A stretch of 64,000 nucleotides of DNA. Source: Neisseria sp. 83E34 (GTDB lineage Bacteria; Pseudomonadota; Gammaproteobacteria; Burkholderiales; Neisseriaceae). The notes under the pieces are model-generated. The model was not told the DNA's origin and searched no databases. It saw nothing but the letters and a program-made list of their open reading frames with translations. Positions 47,890-56,495 of the stretch are shown here, one piece after another; positions within the stretch are counted from its first letter, which is position 1, and every line of letters starts with the position of its first letter. The DNA is taken from contig NZ_LGYH01000005.1 of the NCBI RefSeq assembly GCF_001308015.1, positions 1 to 64,000 of the forward strand. The letters run 5' to 3'. The position numbers and the translations under genes were made by a program.

Positions 47890-48642
47890 ATGTCTGCTCG
47901 CAATAAATTCAACACAACCGGCCCGAAAATCGGACTCAGCGTTCGCCTCGCCGAAACACCGCAGGAAATCGAAGCCGCCCAGCGGCTGCGCTATCAAGTA
48001 TTCGGCATAGAAATGGGAGCGGGCATCAAAGCCGTAGACGGCCGCGATATTGATCAATACGACGAACATTGCCACCATCTTCTGGCATTCAACGACGCCA
48101 CCGGCGAAGTGATCGGCTGCTACCGCATGCTTACCGAAGAAGGTGCCAAAGCCGTAGGTTCATGGTATAGCGCCGGCGAATTCGATCTTACCCCGCTGAA
48201 GGACATCCTGCCGCAAACCGTAGAACTCGGCCGCGCCTGCATCCATCCCGACTACCGCCACGGCGGCCTGATTATGCTTTTGTGGACCGGCCTCGTAAAA
48301 TTTATGAAAGACTACAACCTGCGCTTTATGACGGGCTGCGGCAGCATCAGCACTCTCGACGGCGGCCACCAAGCCGCAGGGCTTTACTACGCTTTAAAAG
48401 AGAAACACCTCGCGCCCGAACAATGGCGCGTGCGCCCGCTCAACCCGCTCAAATGGGATAAACTCACACCGGTTGAAAACCCGGAATGCCCTGCCCTGAT
48501 TAAAGGCTATCTGAAAGCAGGCGCATGGTTTTGCGGCGAACCTTGCGTAGATGAGGCGTTCAACTGCGCCGACATCCTGATTCTAATGGATATCACGCAA
48601 TTAAATGACCGATACTTACAGCGCTTCGCGCCCCAGCCATAA
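47890..48642 (+). CDS. olsB: Ornithine N-acyltransferase-like GNAT (OlsB family)
   Basis: A 250-aa acyl-ACP-dependent GNAT protein. EAAQRLRYQVFGIEMG, ELGRACIHPDYRHGGLIMLLW and MTGCGSISTLDGG are typical of OlsB and hemolysin-like acyltransferases. OlsB adds a 3-hydroxyacyl chain to ornithine to give lyso-ornithine lipid. The next gene encodes a PlsC-type O-acyltransferase, the expected second enzyme (OlsA), which supports the call. Substrate specificity is inferred. Confidence 0.8.
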   Translation: MSARNKFNTTGPKIGLSVRLAETPQEIEAAQRLRYQVFGIEMGAGIKAVDGRDIDQYDEHCHHLLAFNDATGEVIGCYRMLTEEGAKAVGSWYSAGEFDLTPLKDILPQTVELGRACIHPDYRHGGLIMLLWTGLVKFMKDYNLRFMTGCGSISTLDGGHQAAGLYYALKEKHLAPEQWRVRPLNPLKWDKLTPVENPECPALIKGYLKAGAWFCGEPCVDEAFNCADILILMDITQLNDRYLQRFAPQP

Positions 48643-48729
48643 CAAACTGCCTCCAAATATAACAAAACAAGGCTAACCAGCCCTCATCACGCATATATAA
48701 ATCCGCAGCTAAAATCAACACACACCAAC

Positions 48730-49476
48730 ATGAACTCAATCCGCTTTATCTTCCGCCTGTCCGGCATTGCCTTCTGCCTGATTTACGGCATGCTCGAAAT
48801 GTTTTTCCTGTTTCCCTTTTACAGTAAACAACGCAAACTGCGCGCCATCCAAATCTGGTCGCACTGCGTGCTCGCCTCTTGCGGCATGAAACTAAAAACT
48901 TACGGCACGCTGCCCCTGCAGGAGCGCGGTCAGATGATGATTTGCAACCACATCTCCTGGCTCGACATCATGGCCATCAACGCCGCATTTCCCGGCCGCT
49001 TCGTTGCCAAAGACGATGTTGCCAAATGGCCGGTTATCGGCTATCTCGCCACGCAGGCGCAAACCGTTTATGTAGCCCGCCGCAAAGGCACGGGAAGCAA
49101 CGGCGAAAAAATATCCCACGTTACCGAAGCATTGAAAAACGGCGATACCATTACCCTCTTTCCCGAAGGCACCAGCACCGAAGGCCATGAAATCCTGCCT
49201 TTCAAAACCAGCTTTTTTCAAGCACCCTATGATGCCGGCGTGCCCCTGATTCCCGTACTCTGCCGCTACCCCAACCCCGACGGCAGCAGCCCCAATCCCC
49301 ATATGGCCTATTATGGCGACATCAGCTTGTGGTCATCCATCCGCTCCGTAATCAGCCAACCCCAAAGCACTGTAGAACTGCATTTCCTCGAAGCTTTAAC
49401 ACCCGGCCCCGAACGTCAGGAAATTGCCCGCGAGATACACCGCAGATTAAGCGAAAAGCAAAAAGCGCTCGGTTAA
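48730..49476 (+). CDS. PlsC-type acyltransferase (OlsA/NlaA-like)
   Basis: A 248-aa membrane-bound acyltransferase with an N-terminal hydrophobic segment (residues about 5-25), the catalytic NHISWLD box (HxxxxD) and the FPEGTS substrate motif. It could acylate lyso-ornithine lipid (OlsA) or lysophosphatidic acid (PlsC/NlaA). The adjacent OlsB-like gene 87 bp upstream favours the first role, though neisserial NlaA enzymes are the other possibility. Confidence 0.85.
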   Translation: MNSIRFIFRLSGIAFCLIYGMLEMFFLFPFYSKQRKLRAIQIWSHCVLASCGMKLKTYGTLPLQERGQMMICNHISWLDIMAINAAFPGRFVAKDDVAKWPVIGYLATQAQTVYVARRKGTGSNGEKISHVTEALKNGDTITLFPEGTSTEGHEILPFKTSFFQAPYDAGVPLIPVLCRYPNPDGSSPNPHMAYYGDISLWSSIRSVISQPQSTVELHFLEALTPGPERQEIAREIHRRLSEKQKALG

Positions 49477-49499
49477 ACAGTTTCATGTCACCTATCCCA

Positions 49500-49562
49500 A
49501 TGCCTGTCTGAAAACAAACAACGCGGGTTTCTGCGAAGCTAAAAAACATTTCAGACAGGCAT
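49500..49562. terminator. DUS pair with a long spacer
   Basis: ATGCCTGTCTGAAAAC and TTTCAGACAGGCAT flank 36 bases containing GGGTTTCTGCGAAGC. A similar filler (CAATTTCTGCGAAACC) lies inside the pair at 58164-58223, so the pair may be one repeat unit. Confidence 0.5.
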
Positions 49563-49674
49563 GTTCGATTAATACCCGGGTTTAACCTGAGCACCTCCCT
49601 GCAATCCCATCTTTTTCCCTGCAACAAAATATGGTTAAAATACCCTTTCCTTTCAACGACTCAGGAGAAATCAA

Positions 49675-50169
49675 ATAAAGCCCGCTCTGATTGTAGTTGA
49701 TGTACAAAACGAATATTTTGCAAACGGCGGCTTTCCGCAATGGAATATTGATAAAACTTCAGCAAACATCGCCGAAAAAATCAAACAGGCAAAAGCAGAC
49801 GGCTGGCTGGTTGTGGTCGTGCAGCATTTTATTCCGGGTGACGATGCGCCGCTTTTCCGAAAAGGCTCATCCGGCGCAAACATCCACACTTCCGTAGCCG
49901 GATTGCTCGCAGACGCACCTTTGGTAGAAAAGGTTCACGCCGACTCTTTTCTCAATACCAATATGGGCGAAATCCTGAAAAAAGAAGGCATTACCGACCT
50001 CTACATTTGCGGCATGATGACTCAAAACTGCATTACCCACACCGCCATTTCACCGCAGGCTTCCGGCTTCAACGTGCATGTTATCGCAAGCTGCTGCACC
50101 GCGCCCTCCGAGCTGGTACACATCCTCGCTCTCGAAGCGCTGGCCGACCGAGGGGTTAAAATCATTTAA
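49675..50169 (+). CDS. Isochorismatase-family cysteine hydrolase with ATA at the start position
   Basis: The family homology begins KPALIVVDVQNEYF and runs 164 residues to the stop. The catalytic Asp is in VVDVQ, the Lys probably in VEKVHADSF, and the nucleophile in MMTQNCITHTA. The codon where ATG is expected reads ATA (49675-49677), seven bases after a good AGGAG. No in-frame ATG, GTG or TTG lies between it and an upstream stop. Either ATA is used weakly, or the gene is silenced; the first internal GTG (49813) would lose the catalytic Asp. Confidence 0.8.
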   Translation: MKPALIVVDVQNEYFANGGFPQWNIDKTSANIAEKIKQAKADGWLVVVVQHFIPGDDAPLFRKGSSGANIHTSVAGLLADAPLVEKVHADSFLNTNMGEILKKEGITDLYICGMMTQNCITHTAISPQASGFNVHVIASCCTAPSELVHILALEALADRGVKII

Positions 50170-50200
50170 ACCTATCAGTTGAATATTCGGCACATTCCAT

Positions 50201-50234
50201 ATGCCTGTCTGAAAACAAACTTTCAGACAGGCAT
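50201..50234 (+). terminator. DUS-pair terminator after isochorismatase gene
   Basis: An ATGCCTGTCTGAAAA inverted pair lies 32 bp after the stop. A third, single uptake sequence follows at about 50285. Confidence 0.65.
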
Positions 50235-50370
50235 TCCTTATCCAACCATCACCAAGAGAATCGGCTGTAACAGGTTTACGACCTTTCAGACAGGCATAAG
50301 GTTAAGTTTTCTTAACCTTATGTTAGAATGCCAAACATGTTTCTTCACTATTAAATGCAAAGGAAAAAAG

Positions 50371-51753
50371 ATGGCAAGCATCGCCAGAGATATTTTCAAA
50401 GCTTACGACATTCGCGGCATCGTCGGCAAAACGCTCACCAATGAAGCGGCTTATTTAATCGGCAAAGCCATCGCTGCCAAAGCAGCAGAAAAAGGCATTA
50501 AAAAAATTGCCATCGGGCGCGACGGCCGTTTAAGCGGCCCCGACTTGATGGCCAACCTCTCCCGCGGCTTTACCGAAAGCGGCATCAACGTGTTAAACGT
50601 CGGCATGGTTGCCACGCCCATGCTCTATTTCGCGGCCATCCAAGAATGCGGCGGCAGCGGCGTGATGATTACCGGCAGCCACAACCCGCCCGACTACAAC
50701 GGCTTCAAAATGATGCTCGGCGGCGACACACTGGCCGGCGATGCCATCCAAGAGCTGCTCGCCGTGATCGAGCAAGACCGTTTCGTTAAAGGCGCAGCCG
50801 AAGGCACCGTTACCGAACAAGACATCTCCGCCGAATACCGCAACCATATCGTTAACCACATCACGCTCAAACGCCCGATGAAAATCGTGGCCGACGCGGG
50901 CAACGGCGTGGCCGGCGCGTTTGCCGGCGATTTATACCGCGCGCTCGGCTGCGAAGTTACCGAACTGTTCTGCGATGTCGACGGCAATTTCCCTAACCAC
51001 CATCCCGATCCGGCCAAACCGAAAAACCTGCAAGACGTCATTAACGAACTGAAAAACGGCGATGCGGAAATCGGCATCGCGTTCGACGGTGACGGCGACC
51101 GCTTGGGCGTGGTTACCAAAGAAGGCAACATCATTTATCCCGACCGCCAACTGATGCTGTTTGCGCAAGACGTGTTGAGCCGCAACCCCGGCGCAAAAGT
51201 GATTTTCGACGTAAAATCCACCCGTCTGCTCACCCCCTGGGTAAAAGAACACGGCGGCGAACCGATTATGGAAAAAACCGGCCACAGCTTCATCAAATCA
51301 TCCATGAAGAAAAACGGTGCCCTGCTGGCGGGCGAAATGAGCGGCCACACATTCTTCAAAGAGCGCTGGTTCGGCTTCGACGACGGCCTCTACGCCGGCT
51401 GCCGTCTGCTGGAAATCCTTTCTGCCAGCGACAACCCCTCCGCCGTGCTCAACGGCTTGCCCCAGAGTATTTCTACGCCCGAAATCAATATCGACCTGCC
51501 CGAAGGCAGCAACGGCCATAAAGTGATTGAAGAGCTGGCACAAAACGCTAAATTCGACGGTGCCACGGAAATCATCACCATCGACGGCCTGCGCGTGGAA
51601 TTCCCCGACGGCTTCGGCCTGATGCGCGCTTCCAACACCACGCCTGTTTTGGTGTTGCGTTTCGAGGCCGACAGCGAGGAAGCCATCGCACGGATTCAGA
51701 ACCAATTCAAAACCGTGATTGAAAGTAATCCGGCATTGCATTGGCCGCTATAG
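50371..51753 (+). CDS. pgm: Phosphoglucomutase/phosphomannomutase
   Basis: A 460-aa alpha-D-phosphohexomutase, supplying hexose-1-phosphates for lipooligosaccharide synthesis. The phosphoserine loop is MITGSHNPPDYNG, the metal site is FDGDGDRLGV, the sugar loop is GEMSGHTFF and the phosphate site is RASNTTPVLVLRFEA. The ATG at 50371 has AAGGAAAAA upstream; an upstream in-frame extension is not conserved. The TAG stop lies inside the left end of the dispersed element (TATAG). Confidence 0.94.
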   Translation: MASIARDIFKAYDIRGIVGKTLTNEAAYLIGKAIAAKAAEKGIKKIAIGRDGRLSGPDLMANLSRGFTESGINVLNVGMVATPMLYFAAIQECGGSGVMITGSHNPPDYNGFKMMLGGDTLAGDAIQELLAVIEQDRFVKGAAEGTVTEQDISAEYRNHIVNHITLKRPMKIVADAGNGVAGAFAGDLYRALGCEVTELFCDVDGNFPNHHPDPAKPKNLQDVINELKNGDAEIGIAFDGDGDRLGVVTKEGNIIYPDRQLMLFAQDVLSRNPGAKVIFDVKSTRLLTPWVKEHGGEPIMEKTGHSFIKSSMKKNGALLAGEMSGHTFFKERWFGFDDGLYAGCRLLEILSASDNPSAVLNGLPQSISTPEINIDLPEGSNGHKVIEELAQNAKFDGATEIITIDGLRVEFPDGFGLMRASNTTPVLVLRFEADSEEAIARIQNQFKTVIESNPALHWPL

Positions 51754-51887
51754 TTAAACTACTTACATAGTAACAGTTCCGTCATACTCGGGCTTGACCC
51801 GAGTATCCCAAAATTTACTAAAACCCAAGATACTCGGATCAAGCCCGAGTATGACGTATGTACTTTTTCTTAAGTTGATTGACTATA
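51749..51887. repeat. MITE-like dispersed element, most complete copy
   Basis: Terminal TATAGTTAA and TTGACTATA form imperfect 9-bp inverted ends. Inside, the arms at 51780-51807 (CGTCATACTCGGG...) and 51829-51856 are near-perfect reverse complements. About 139 bp, no coding capacity. It supplies the pgm stop codon. Confidence 0.7.
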
Positions 51888-51923
51888 TAAAGCCGCATTT
51901 ATCGGCTGGCTTTGATATAAAGA

Positions 51924-51954
51924 ATGCCTGTCTGAAATGTTTTCAGACAGGCAT
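51924..51954. terminator. Bidirectional DUS-pair terminator
   Basis: The ATGCCTGTCTGAAA pair is extended by AAAGA/TCTTT and sits between convergent pgm and trhP. Confidence 0.75.
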
Positions 51955-51974
51955 TCTTTCATACTAATCAAATA

Positions 51975-53330
51975 CTAAGGCTTAACCACGCGGGCAATCA
52001 ACGCATTGTCCTTACCCTCCATATGCGGGATTTTCACCTGAATACCGTTGCCCGGCGCAACGTCTATGGTTTTGCCTTTGCGCGTCATTGCCTCCAGCAC
52101 CAGTGTTTGATTACCCTGCGGGTGAATAATTTCAATCGTATCACCCACGGCAAAGCGGTTTTTCACATCCACGGTCGCCCAACCTTCTTCATCAATGTCA
52201 ATCACTTGACCGACAAACTGGCTTTGCTTGGCCAGCGAATGGCCGCTGAGGTAGTTTTGATAATCCTGCGTTTGATGGCGCTCCAGAAAGCCGGAGGTAT
52301 AGCCGCGGTTGGCCAGCCCTTCCAGCTCGGCCAACAGGCTGTAATCAAACGGTTTTCCGGCCACTGCATCATCAATCGCTTTACGGTAGGCCTGCGCTAC
52401 GCGGGCAACGTAGTAAACCGACTTGGTACGCCCTTCCACTTTCAGGCTGTCCACGCCGATTTCGGCCAGCTTGGCCACTTGCTCGATGGCGCGTAAGTCT
52501 TTGGAGTTCATGATGTAAGTGCCGTGTTCGTCCTCCATGATCGGCAGCAGGCTGCCCGGGCGGTTGGCTTCTTCAATCAGAAACACTTTGTCGGCAAGCG
52601 GATGGCGCTGCTGGCCGTTGATGCCTTCAAAAGCCGCATTGGCTTCTTCTTGCGCGCGGTTGAAATCGAAACCTTGCAGCAGTTTGCTGTCGCCCATTTC
52701 ATCGGTTTCTGCTGCGTGCACTTTGTAATCCCAGCGACAGGCATTGGTGCAGGTGCCTTGGTTGGGATCGCGGTGGTTGAAATAGCCGGAAAGCAGGCAG
52801 CGGCCGGAATAGGCAATGCACAATGCGCCGTGCACAAACACTTCCAATTCGATATCGGGGCATTCTTGGCGGATTTCGGCAATTTCTTCCATGCTCAATT
52901 CGCGCGACAGAATAATGCGCTCCACGCCGATTTTCTGCCAAAATTGCACGCCCCAATAGTTGGTAGTGTTGGCCTGCACGGAAAGATGTATCGGCATTTC
53001 AGGCCATTTTTCGCGCACCTGCATAATCAGGCCGGGGTCGGCCATAATCAACGCATCGGGGCGCATGGCGATTAGGGGTTCCATATCGGCGATAAAGGTT
53101 TTGAGCTTGGAGTTGTGCGGCAAGGTGTTCACGGTTAAGAAAAATTTCTTGCCGCGCGCATGTGCTTCGCTGATGCCCTGCTCCAACACGGGCAATTTGG
53201 CAAACTCGTTATTTCGTGCACGCAGGGAATAGCGCGGGCTGCCCGCATACACGGCATCGGCGCCGTAATCAAACGCGGCGCGCATACGCTCCAAGCCGCC
53301 GGCGGGAAGTAGTAATTCTGGTGATTTCAT
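51975..53330 (-). CDS. trhP: tRNA hydroxylation protein TrhP (YegQ, U32 family)
   Basis: A 451-aa U32-peptidase-family protein; TrhP takes part in 5-hydroxyuridine formation at tRNA position 34. Conserved features include KSPELLLPAGGLERMRAAFDYGADAVYAG, ALCIAYSGRCLLSGYFNHRDPNQGTCTNACRW with the clustered cysteines, and SLKVEGRTKSVYYVA. Length matches YegQ (453 aa) rather than the longer RlhA. Confidence 0.93.
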   Translation of the reverse strand: MKSPELLLPAGGLERMRAAFDYGADAVYAGSPRYSLRARNNEFAKLPVLEQGISEAHARGKKFFLTVNTLPHNSKLKTFIADMEPLIAMRPDALIMADPGLIMQVREKWPEMPIHLSVQANTTNYWGVQFWQKIGVERIILSRELSMEEIAEIRQECPDIELEVFVHGALCIAYSGRCLLSGYFNHRDPNQGTCTNACRWDYKVHAAETDEMGDSKLLQGFDFNRAQEEANAAFEGINGQQRHPLADKVFLIEEANRPGSLLPIMEDEHGTYIMNSKDLRAIEQVAKLAEIGVDSLKVEGRTKSVYYVARVAQAYRKAIDDAVAGKPFDYSLLAELEGLANRGYTSGFLERHQTQDYQNYLSGHSLAKQSQFVGQVIDIDEEGWATVDVKNRFAVGDTIEIIHPQGNQTLVLEAMTRKGKTIDVAPGNGIQVKIPHMEGKDNALIARVVKP

Positions 53331-53438
53331 ATGTTTCTGCTGAGTAAAATAGTTTTAGGCAGCCGGATCGGGCTGCCTTAAATGTTTGAATTGCTGCGGA
53401 TTATGCGCTTTTTTTTGTAAGCGGTCAAATGGCTTGGA

Positions 53439-53494
53439 ATGCCTGTCTGAAAACCATGCCGGCTGTTTACAGGATTGCTTTTTCAGACAGGCAT
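53439..53494. terminator. DUS pair with 28-nt spacer
   Basis: ATGCCTGTCTGAAAA and TTTTTCAGACAGGCAT, downstream of the lipoprotein gene on the minus strand, 170 bp from its stop. Confidence 0.5.
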
Positions 53495-53663
53495 CAGCCT
53501 TTGTTTGCCGCAGACAAGTTATTGGTATGCAAACGATTCTGTTGCCGCTTTAGCGGCTTATTCAATCGTTCTCTTCCAACCGGAGCAAAGCGGCACTGCA
53601 TGAAAGATTCAGTTTCACAGCGATAAAGGCTTATGGCATTGCGTTTGCAGCTTAATGGCTCAG

Positions 53664-54038
53664 TTACCACCACCAATAAGGCCGCGGGCCCCAATACCAA
53701 TCATCGCAACAGCCGCGCCAGCGTTCAACCTGCTCCAAACGGCGCTGGTTGATGTGGTTTTCCCAAGCCAAGCGGTAGCAAGATTGAAATAGTTTATCGC
53801 TGGTTTTATCAATGTATTTCAGGCGGAAATCTTTGCGCTCTTTTTCGGTGGCACCGATATCGCCCCGAAACTGGCGCGCCATCATTTCTGCCGTTTCCTT
53901 ATCGCATTGCGCCGCTAAAGCAACTTGCAGTTGCTGCTCATAGCGCTCTTGCTCGGCGGCACGGCGCGCTTTCTGTTCCGGTGTGACGGCGCAGCCCGCC
54001 AAGAGGCATATTGCAACCAAAGATAATAGATGTTTCAT
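53664..54038 (-). CDS. Small predicted lipoprotein
   Basis: A 124-aa precursor with signal MKHLLSLVAICLLAGC and lipobox LAGC, giving an acylated Cys16. The mature part is a charged helix (TPEQKARRAAEQERYEQQLQ) followed by a Cys/Trp-rich tail (RGCCDDWYWGPRPYWWW). I use the ATG at 54038. Family not recognised; likely envelope-anchored. Confidence 0.75.
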   Translation of the reverse strand: MKHLLSLVAICLLAGCAVTPEQKARRAAEQERYEQQLQVALAAQCDKETAEMMARQFRGDIGATEKERKDFRLKYIDKTSDKLFQSCYRLAWENHINQRRLEQVERWRGCCDDWYWGPRPYWWW

Positions 54039-54139
54039 GACTCTTCTCCCAATTTTATTTTCAGAATAATAACAAAATGTCAAAAAAATCAATTAGATGC
54101 AAGCTTATTTATTTTCCGGCTTTCAGACAGGCATTCTGC

Positions 54140-55288
54140 TCAATCTCCCGCTTGCGCCAGCTCCACCATGGCATCACGCAAATCGTCCAGCCCCCAGCCT
54201 TCTTTCACCGAAATATACACTGCCACCGGCATACCGCACGCATTGCGCAGAATGCCTTCGTGCCGTTTCTCTGCGGGCAGCAAGTCGGTTTTGTTATACA
54301 CCATCAACTGAGGCACATCGCCTGCGCCGATTTCTTCCAATACCAGATTCACATCGTCTTCCTGCCGCTCCACCTGCGGATGCGACACATCGGCCACATG
54401 CAAGAGCACATCGGCCAATGCCGTTTCTTCTAACGTGGCGGAAAACGCAGCCACCAGGCTGTGCGGCAAATCGCGTACGAAGCCCACCGTATCCGTAATG
54501 ATCACGCTGCATTCAGACGAGAGATACAGGCGGCGGGCGGTGGTATCGAGCGTGGCGAATAATTGGTCTTTCGCCAACACGTCGGCTTTGGTTAGGCGGT
54601 TGAACAGGCTGGATTTTCCCGTGTTGGTGTAGCCCACCAGCGCAAAGGTTTTCAGGCTGCCGCGCAAGCGTGCTTTGCGGCGGGTAGCGCGTTGCTTTTC
54701 CACATTTTTCAGCTGGCGTTTGAGCGCAGCGATTTTCTGGTTAATCAGGCGGCGGTCGGTTTCCAGCTGCGTTTCACCCGGCCCTTTGAGGCCGATGCCG
54801 CCGCGCTGGCTTTGCAAATGGCCGTAGCCGCGCACCAAACGGCCGGAAAGATGCGTGAGCTGCGCCAGCTCTACTTGCAGCCGCCCTTCCTGACTTTGCG
54901 CGCGCTGGGCAAAAATCGCCAGAATCAGCCCCACACGGTCAAGCACCCGACATTGCAGCGCTTTTTCAAGGTTGCGCTCCTGCGTGGGCGTTAATTCATG
55001 GTTGAACACAACCAGCTCGATTTCATTTAGGCGCACGGCTTCTGCCAGCTCCTGGGCCTTGCCTGTACCGACAAACAGCGCGCTATGCGCCCTATCGCGC
55101 TTGGCGCTTTCCACCTGTACCAACTCGCCGCCCGTCGCCCTCACCAATTCTGCGGCTTCTTCCAAAGCCGCCTGAAAATCACGCTCGCGGATTTCGTTGG
55201 CACCGGAATAATCGGCAGCCAGCATCACGCCGACCAGCATCACACGCTCGGGTTTGCTCAAGGATTTATCGGGTTGGTGTTTGCTCAA
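54140..55288 (-). CDS. hflX: Ribosome-associated GTPase HflX
   Basis: A 382-aa GTPase that splits or rescues stalled ribosomes. The N-terminal HflX domain ends in a coiled coil (LETDRRLINQKIAALKRQLKNVEKQR). The G domain has G1 GYTNTGKSSLFN, G3 DTVGFVRDLP and G4 NKTD. The start is a TTG at 55288 with AAGGAAG five bases upstream. No hfq or hflK/C gene is adjacent. Confidence 0.94.
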   Translation of the reverse strand: MSKHQPDKSLSKPERVMLVGVMLAADYSGANEIRERDFQAALEEAAELVRATGGELVQVESAKRDRAHSALFVGTGKAQELAEAVRLNEIELVVFNHELTPTQERNLEKALQCRVLDRVGLILAIFAQRAQSQEGRLQVELAQLTHLSGRLVRGYGHLQSQRGGIGLKGPGETQLETDRRLINQKIAALKRQLKNVEKQRATRRKARLRGSLKTFALVGYTNTGKSSLFNRLTKADVLAKDQLFATLDTTARRLYLSSECSVIITDTVGFVRDLPHSLVAAFSATLEETALADVLLHVADVSHPQVERQEDDVNLVLEEIGAGDVPQLMVYNKTDLLPAEKRHEGILRNACGMPVAVYISVKEGWGLDDLRDAMVELAQAGD

Positions 55289-55336
55289 AACCGCTTCCTT
55301 ATCAAGTGTTGGTGAATCAACTTAAAATAATACGTT

Positions 55337-55367
55337 CGCCATACTCGGTGCAAGCCCAAGTATGACG
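55337..55367. repeat. Degenerate core of the dispersed element
   Basis: CGCCATACTCGGTGCAAGCC followed by CAAGTATGACG matches one arm of the CGTCATACTCGGG element with several changes. It lies between hflX and psd. Confidence 0.5.
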
Positions 55368-55435
55368 ATGCTATAAAATAAATGTGAAAAATAAAAACGG
55401 CTTTCAGAATGCCTGTCTGAAAGCCGTTGGCGCTT

Positions 55436-56248
55436 TTATTCTTGCGGAGCCTCGCGTTCGGCAGCCGCTCTCACTTTCTCGGCAGCCGCTTCAATCATCT
55501 GCTGCTCGTCTTGTTGGGCGCTCTCCGCTGCGCTTTCCACTACTTGCCGCTTACTTGCAGCGGGCTGAATTTCTTTCGGCTCATCATTGTAAACCGGTGC
55601 TTTCAGCGGCAAACGTGCCAATATAGTGGAACTGGCTTTCACTTTGTCGCCAATCGACACCTGCGCCACCGCATCGGTCGGCAGGTAAACGTCAACACGC
55701 GAACCGAAACGGATAAAGCCGTAGCGCTCGCCGCGCACCACTTTTTGACCTGAATCGACATAACACAAAATGCGGCGCGCCACCAAACCGGCCACTTGCA
55801 CGAAAGTCAGCTCGCGGCCTGTGCGCGTGGTGGCAAATACGGCATTGCGCTCGTTTTCAGTGCTGGCTTTATCCAGCGCCGCATTCAGGAATTTGCCTTT
55901 ATTGTATTCCACGCGGGTAACTGTGCCGTCAATCGGCGAGCGTTGCGAATGCACGTTAAACACGTTCATAAACACGCTGATTTTCAGGGCCTCGGTATTT
56001 CGGTAGGGGTCGATGGCGCGTTCCACCACCACGATGCGGCCGTCTGCCGGACACAACACGGCATCTTCTTCTTGCGGAATCGGGCGCGAAGGATCGCGGA
56101 AAAACTGAATGGCAAACAGGGTAAACAGCCAAAACGGCAACGACCACCATTCCAGCCAGCAGGCAAATACAATGCTGAAGAACAAGCCGGCCAGAATAAA
56201 CGGCCAGCCTTCGCGGGCAATAATCGGATGCGGGTAAAAACGCGGCAT
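55436..56248 (-). CDS. psd: Phosphatidylserine decarboxylase proenzyme
   Basis: A 270-aa inner-membrane enzyme making phosphatidylethanolamine. Membrane segments lie near residues 15-50 ([20 protein letters not shown]). The self-cleavage site is the Gly-Ser in [16 protein letters not shown], where Ser becomes the pyruvoyl group. The start is the ATG at 56248. The last 50 residues are an Ala/Glu/Gln-rich tail ([20 protein letters not shown]), not part of the catalytic fold. Confidence 0.93.
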   Translation of the reverse strand: MPRFYPHPIIAREGWPFILAGLFFSIVFACWLEWWSLPFWLFTLFAIQFFRDPSRPIPQEEDAVLCPADGRIVVVERAIDPYRNTEALKISVFMNVFNVHSQRSPIDGTVTRVEYNKGKFLNAALDKASTENERNAVFATTRTGRELTFVQVAGLVARRILCYVDSGQKVVRGERYGFIRFGSRVDVYLPTDAVAQVSIGDKVKASSTILARLPLKAPVYNDEPKEIQPAASKRQVVESAAESAQQDEQQMIEAAAEKVRAAAEREAPQE

Positions 56249-56318
56249 AAGGTTTCCTCTATCAACCAATGGGCAGAATAACGAACCGATTATACCCGAT
56301 TTGCCCGCCCGCATGGCA

Positions 56319-56350
56319 ATGCCTGTCTGAAAGCGTTTTCAGACAGGCAT
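56319..56350. terminator. DUS-pair hairpin between psd and cytX
   Basis: An ATGCCTGTCTGAAAGC inverted pair in the divergent psd-cytX gap, followed by TTTT on the plus strand. Confidence 0.45.
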
Positions 56351-56495
56351 TTTATAAAGTCTGGCGGTAAAGAGTAGATCACAGGCCATTTTCAAGATTG
56401 CCCGGGCATAATCATTCGGCTCACATGCTAAATGTATATAAAAACCAGTTTTATTCGCTATAATCAGCTCTAACTCATTTCAGGATTTATGTGTT

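Noticed and set aside
56351-56495. Thiamine pyrophosphate riboswitch expected before cytX
   Set aside because: I looked for the GGGGTGC/CTGAGA pattern and found none.
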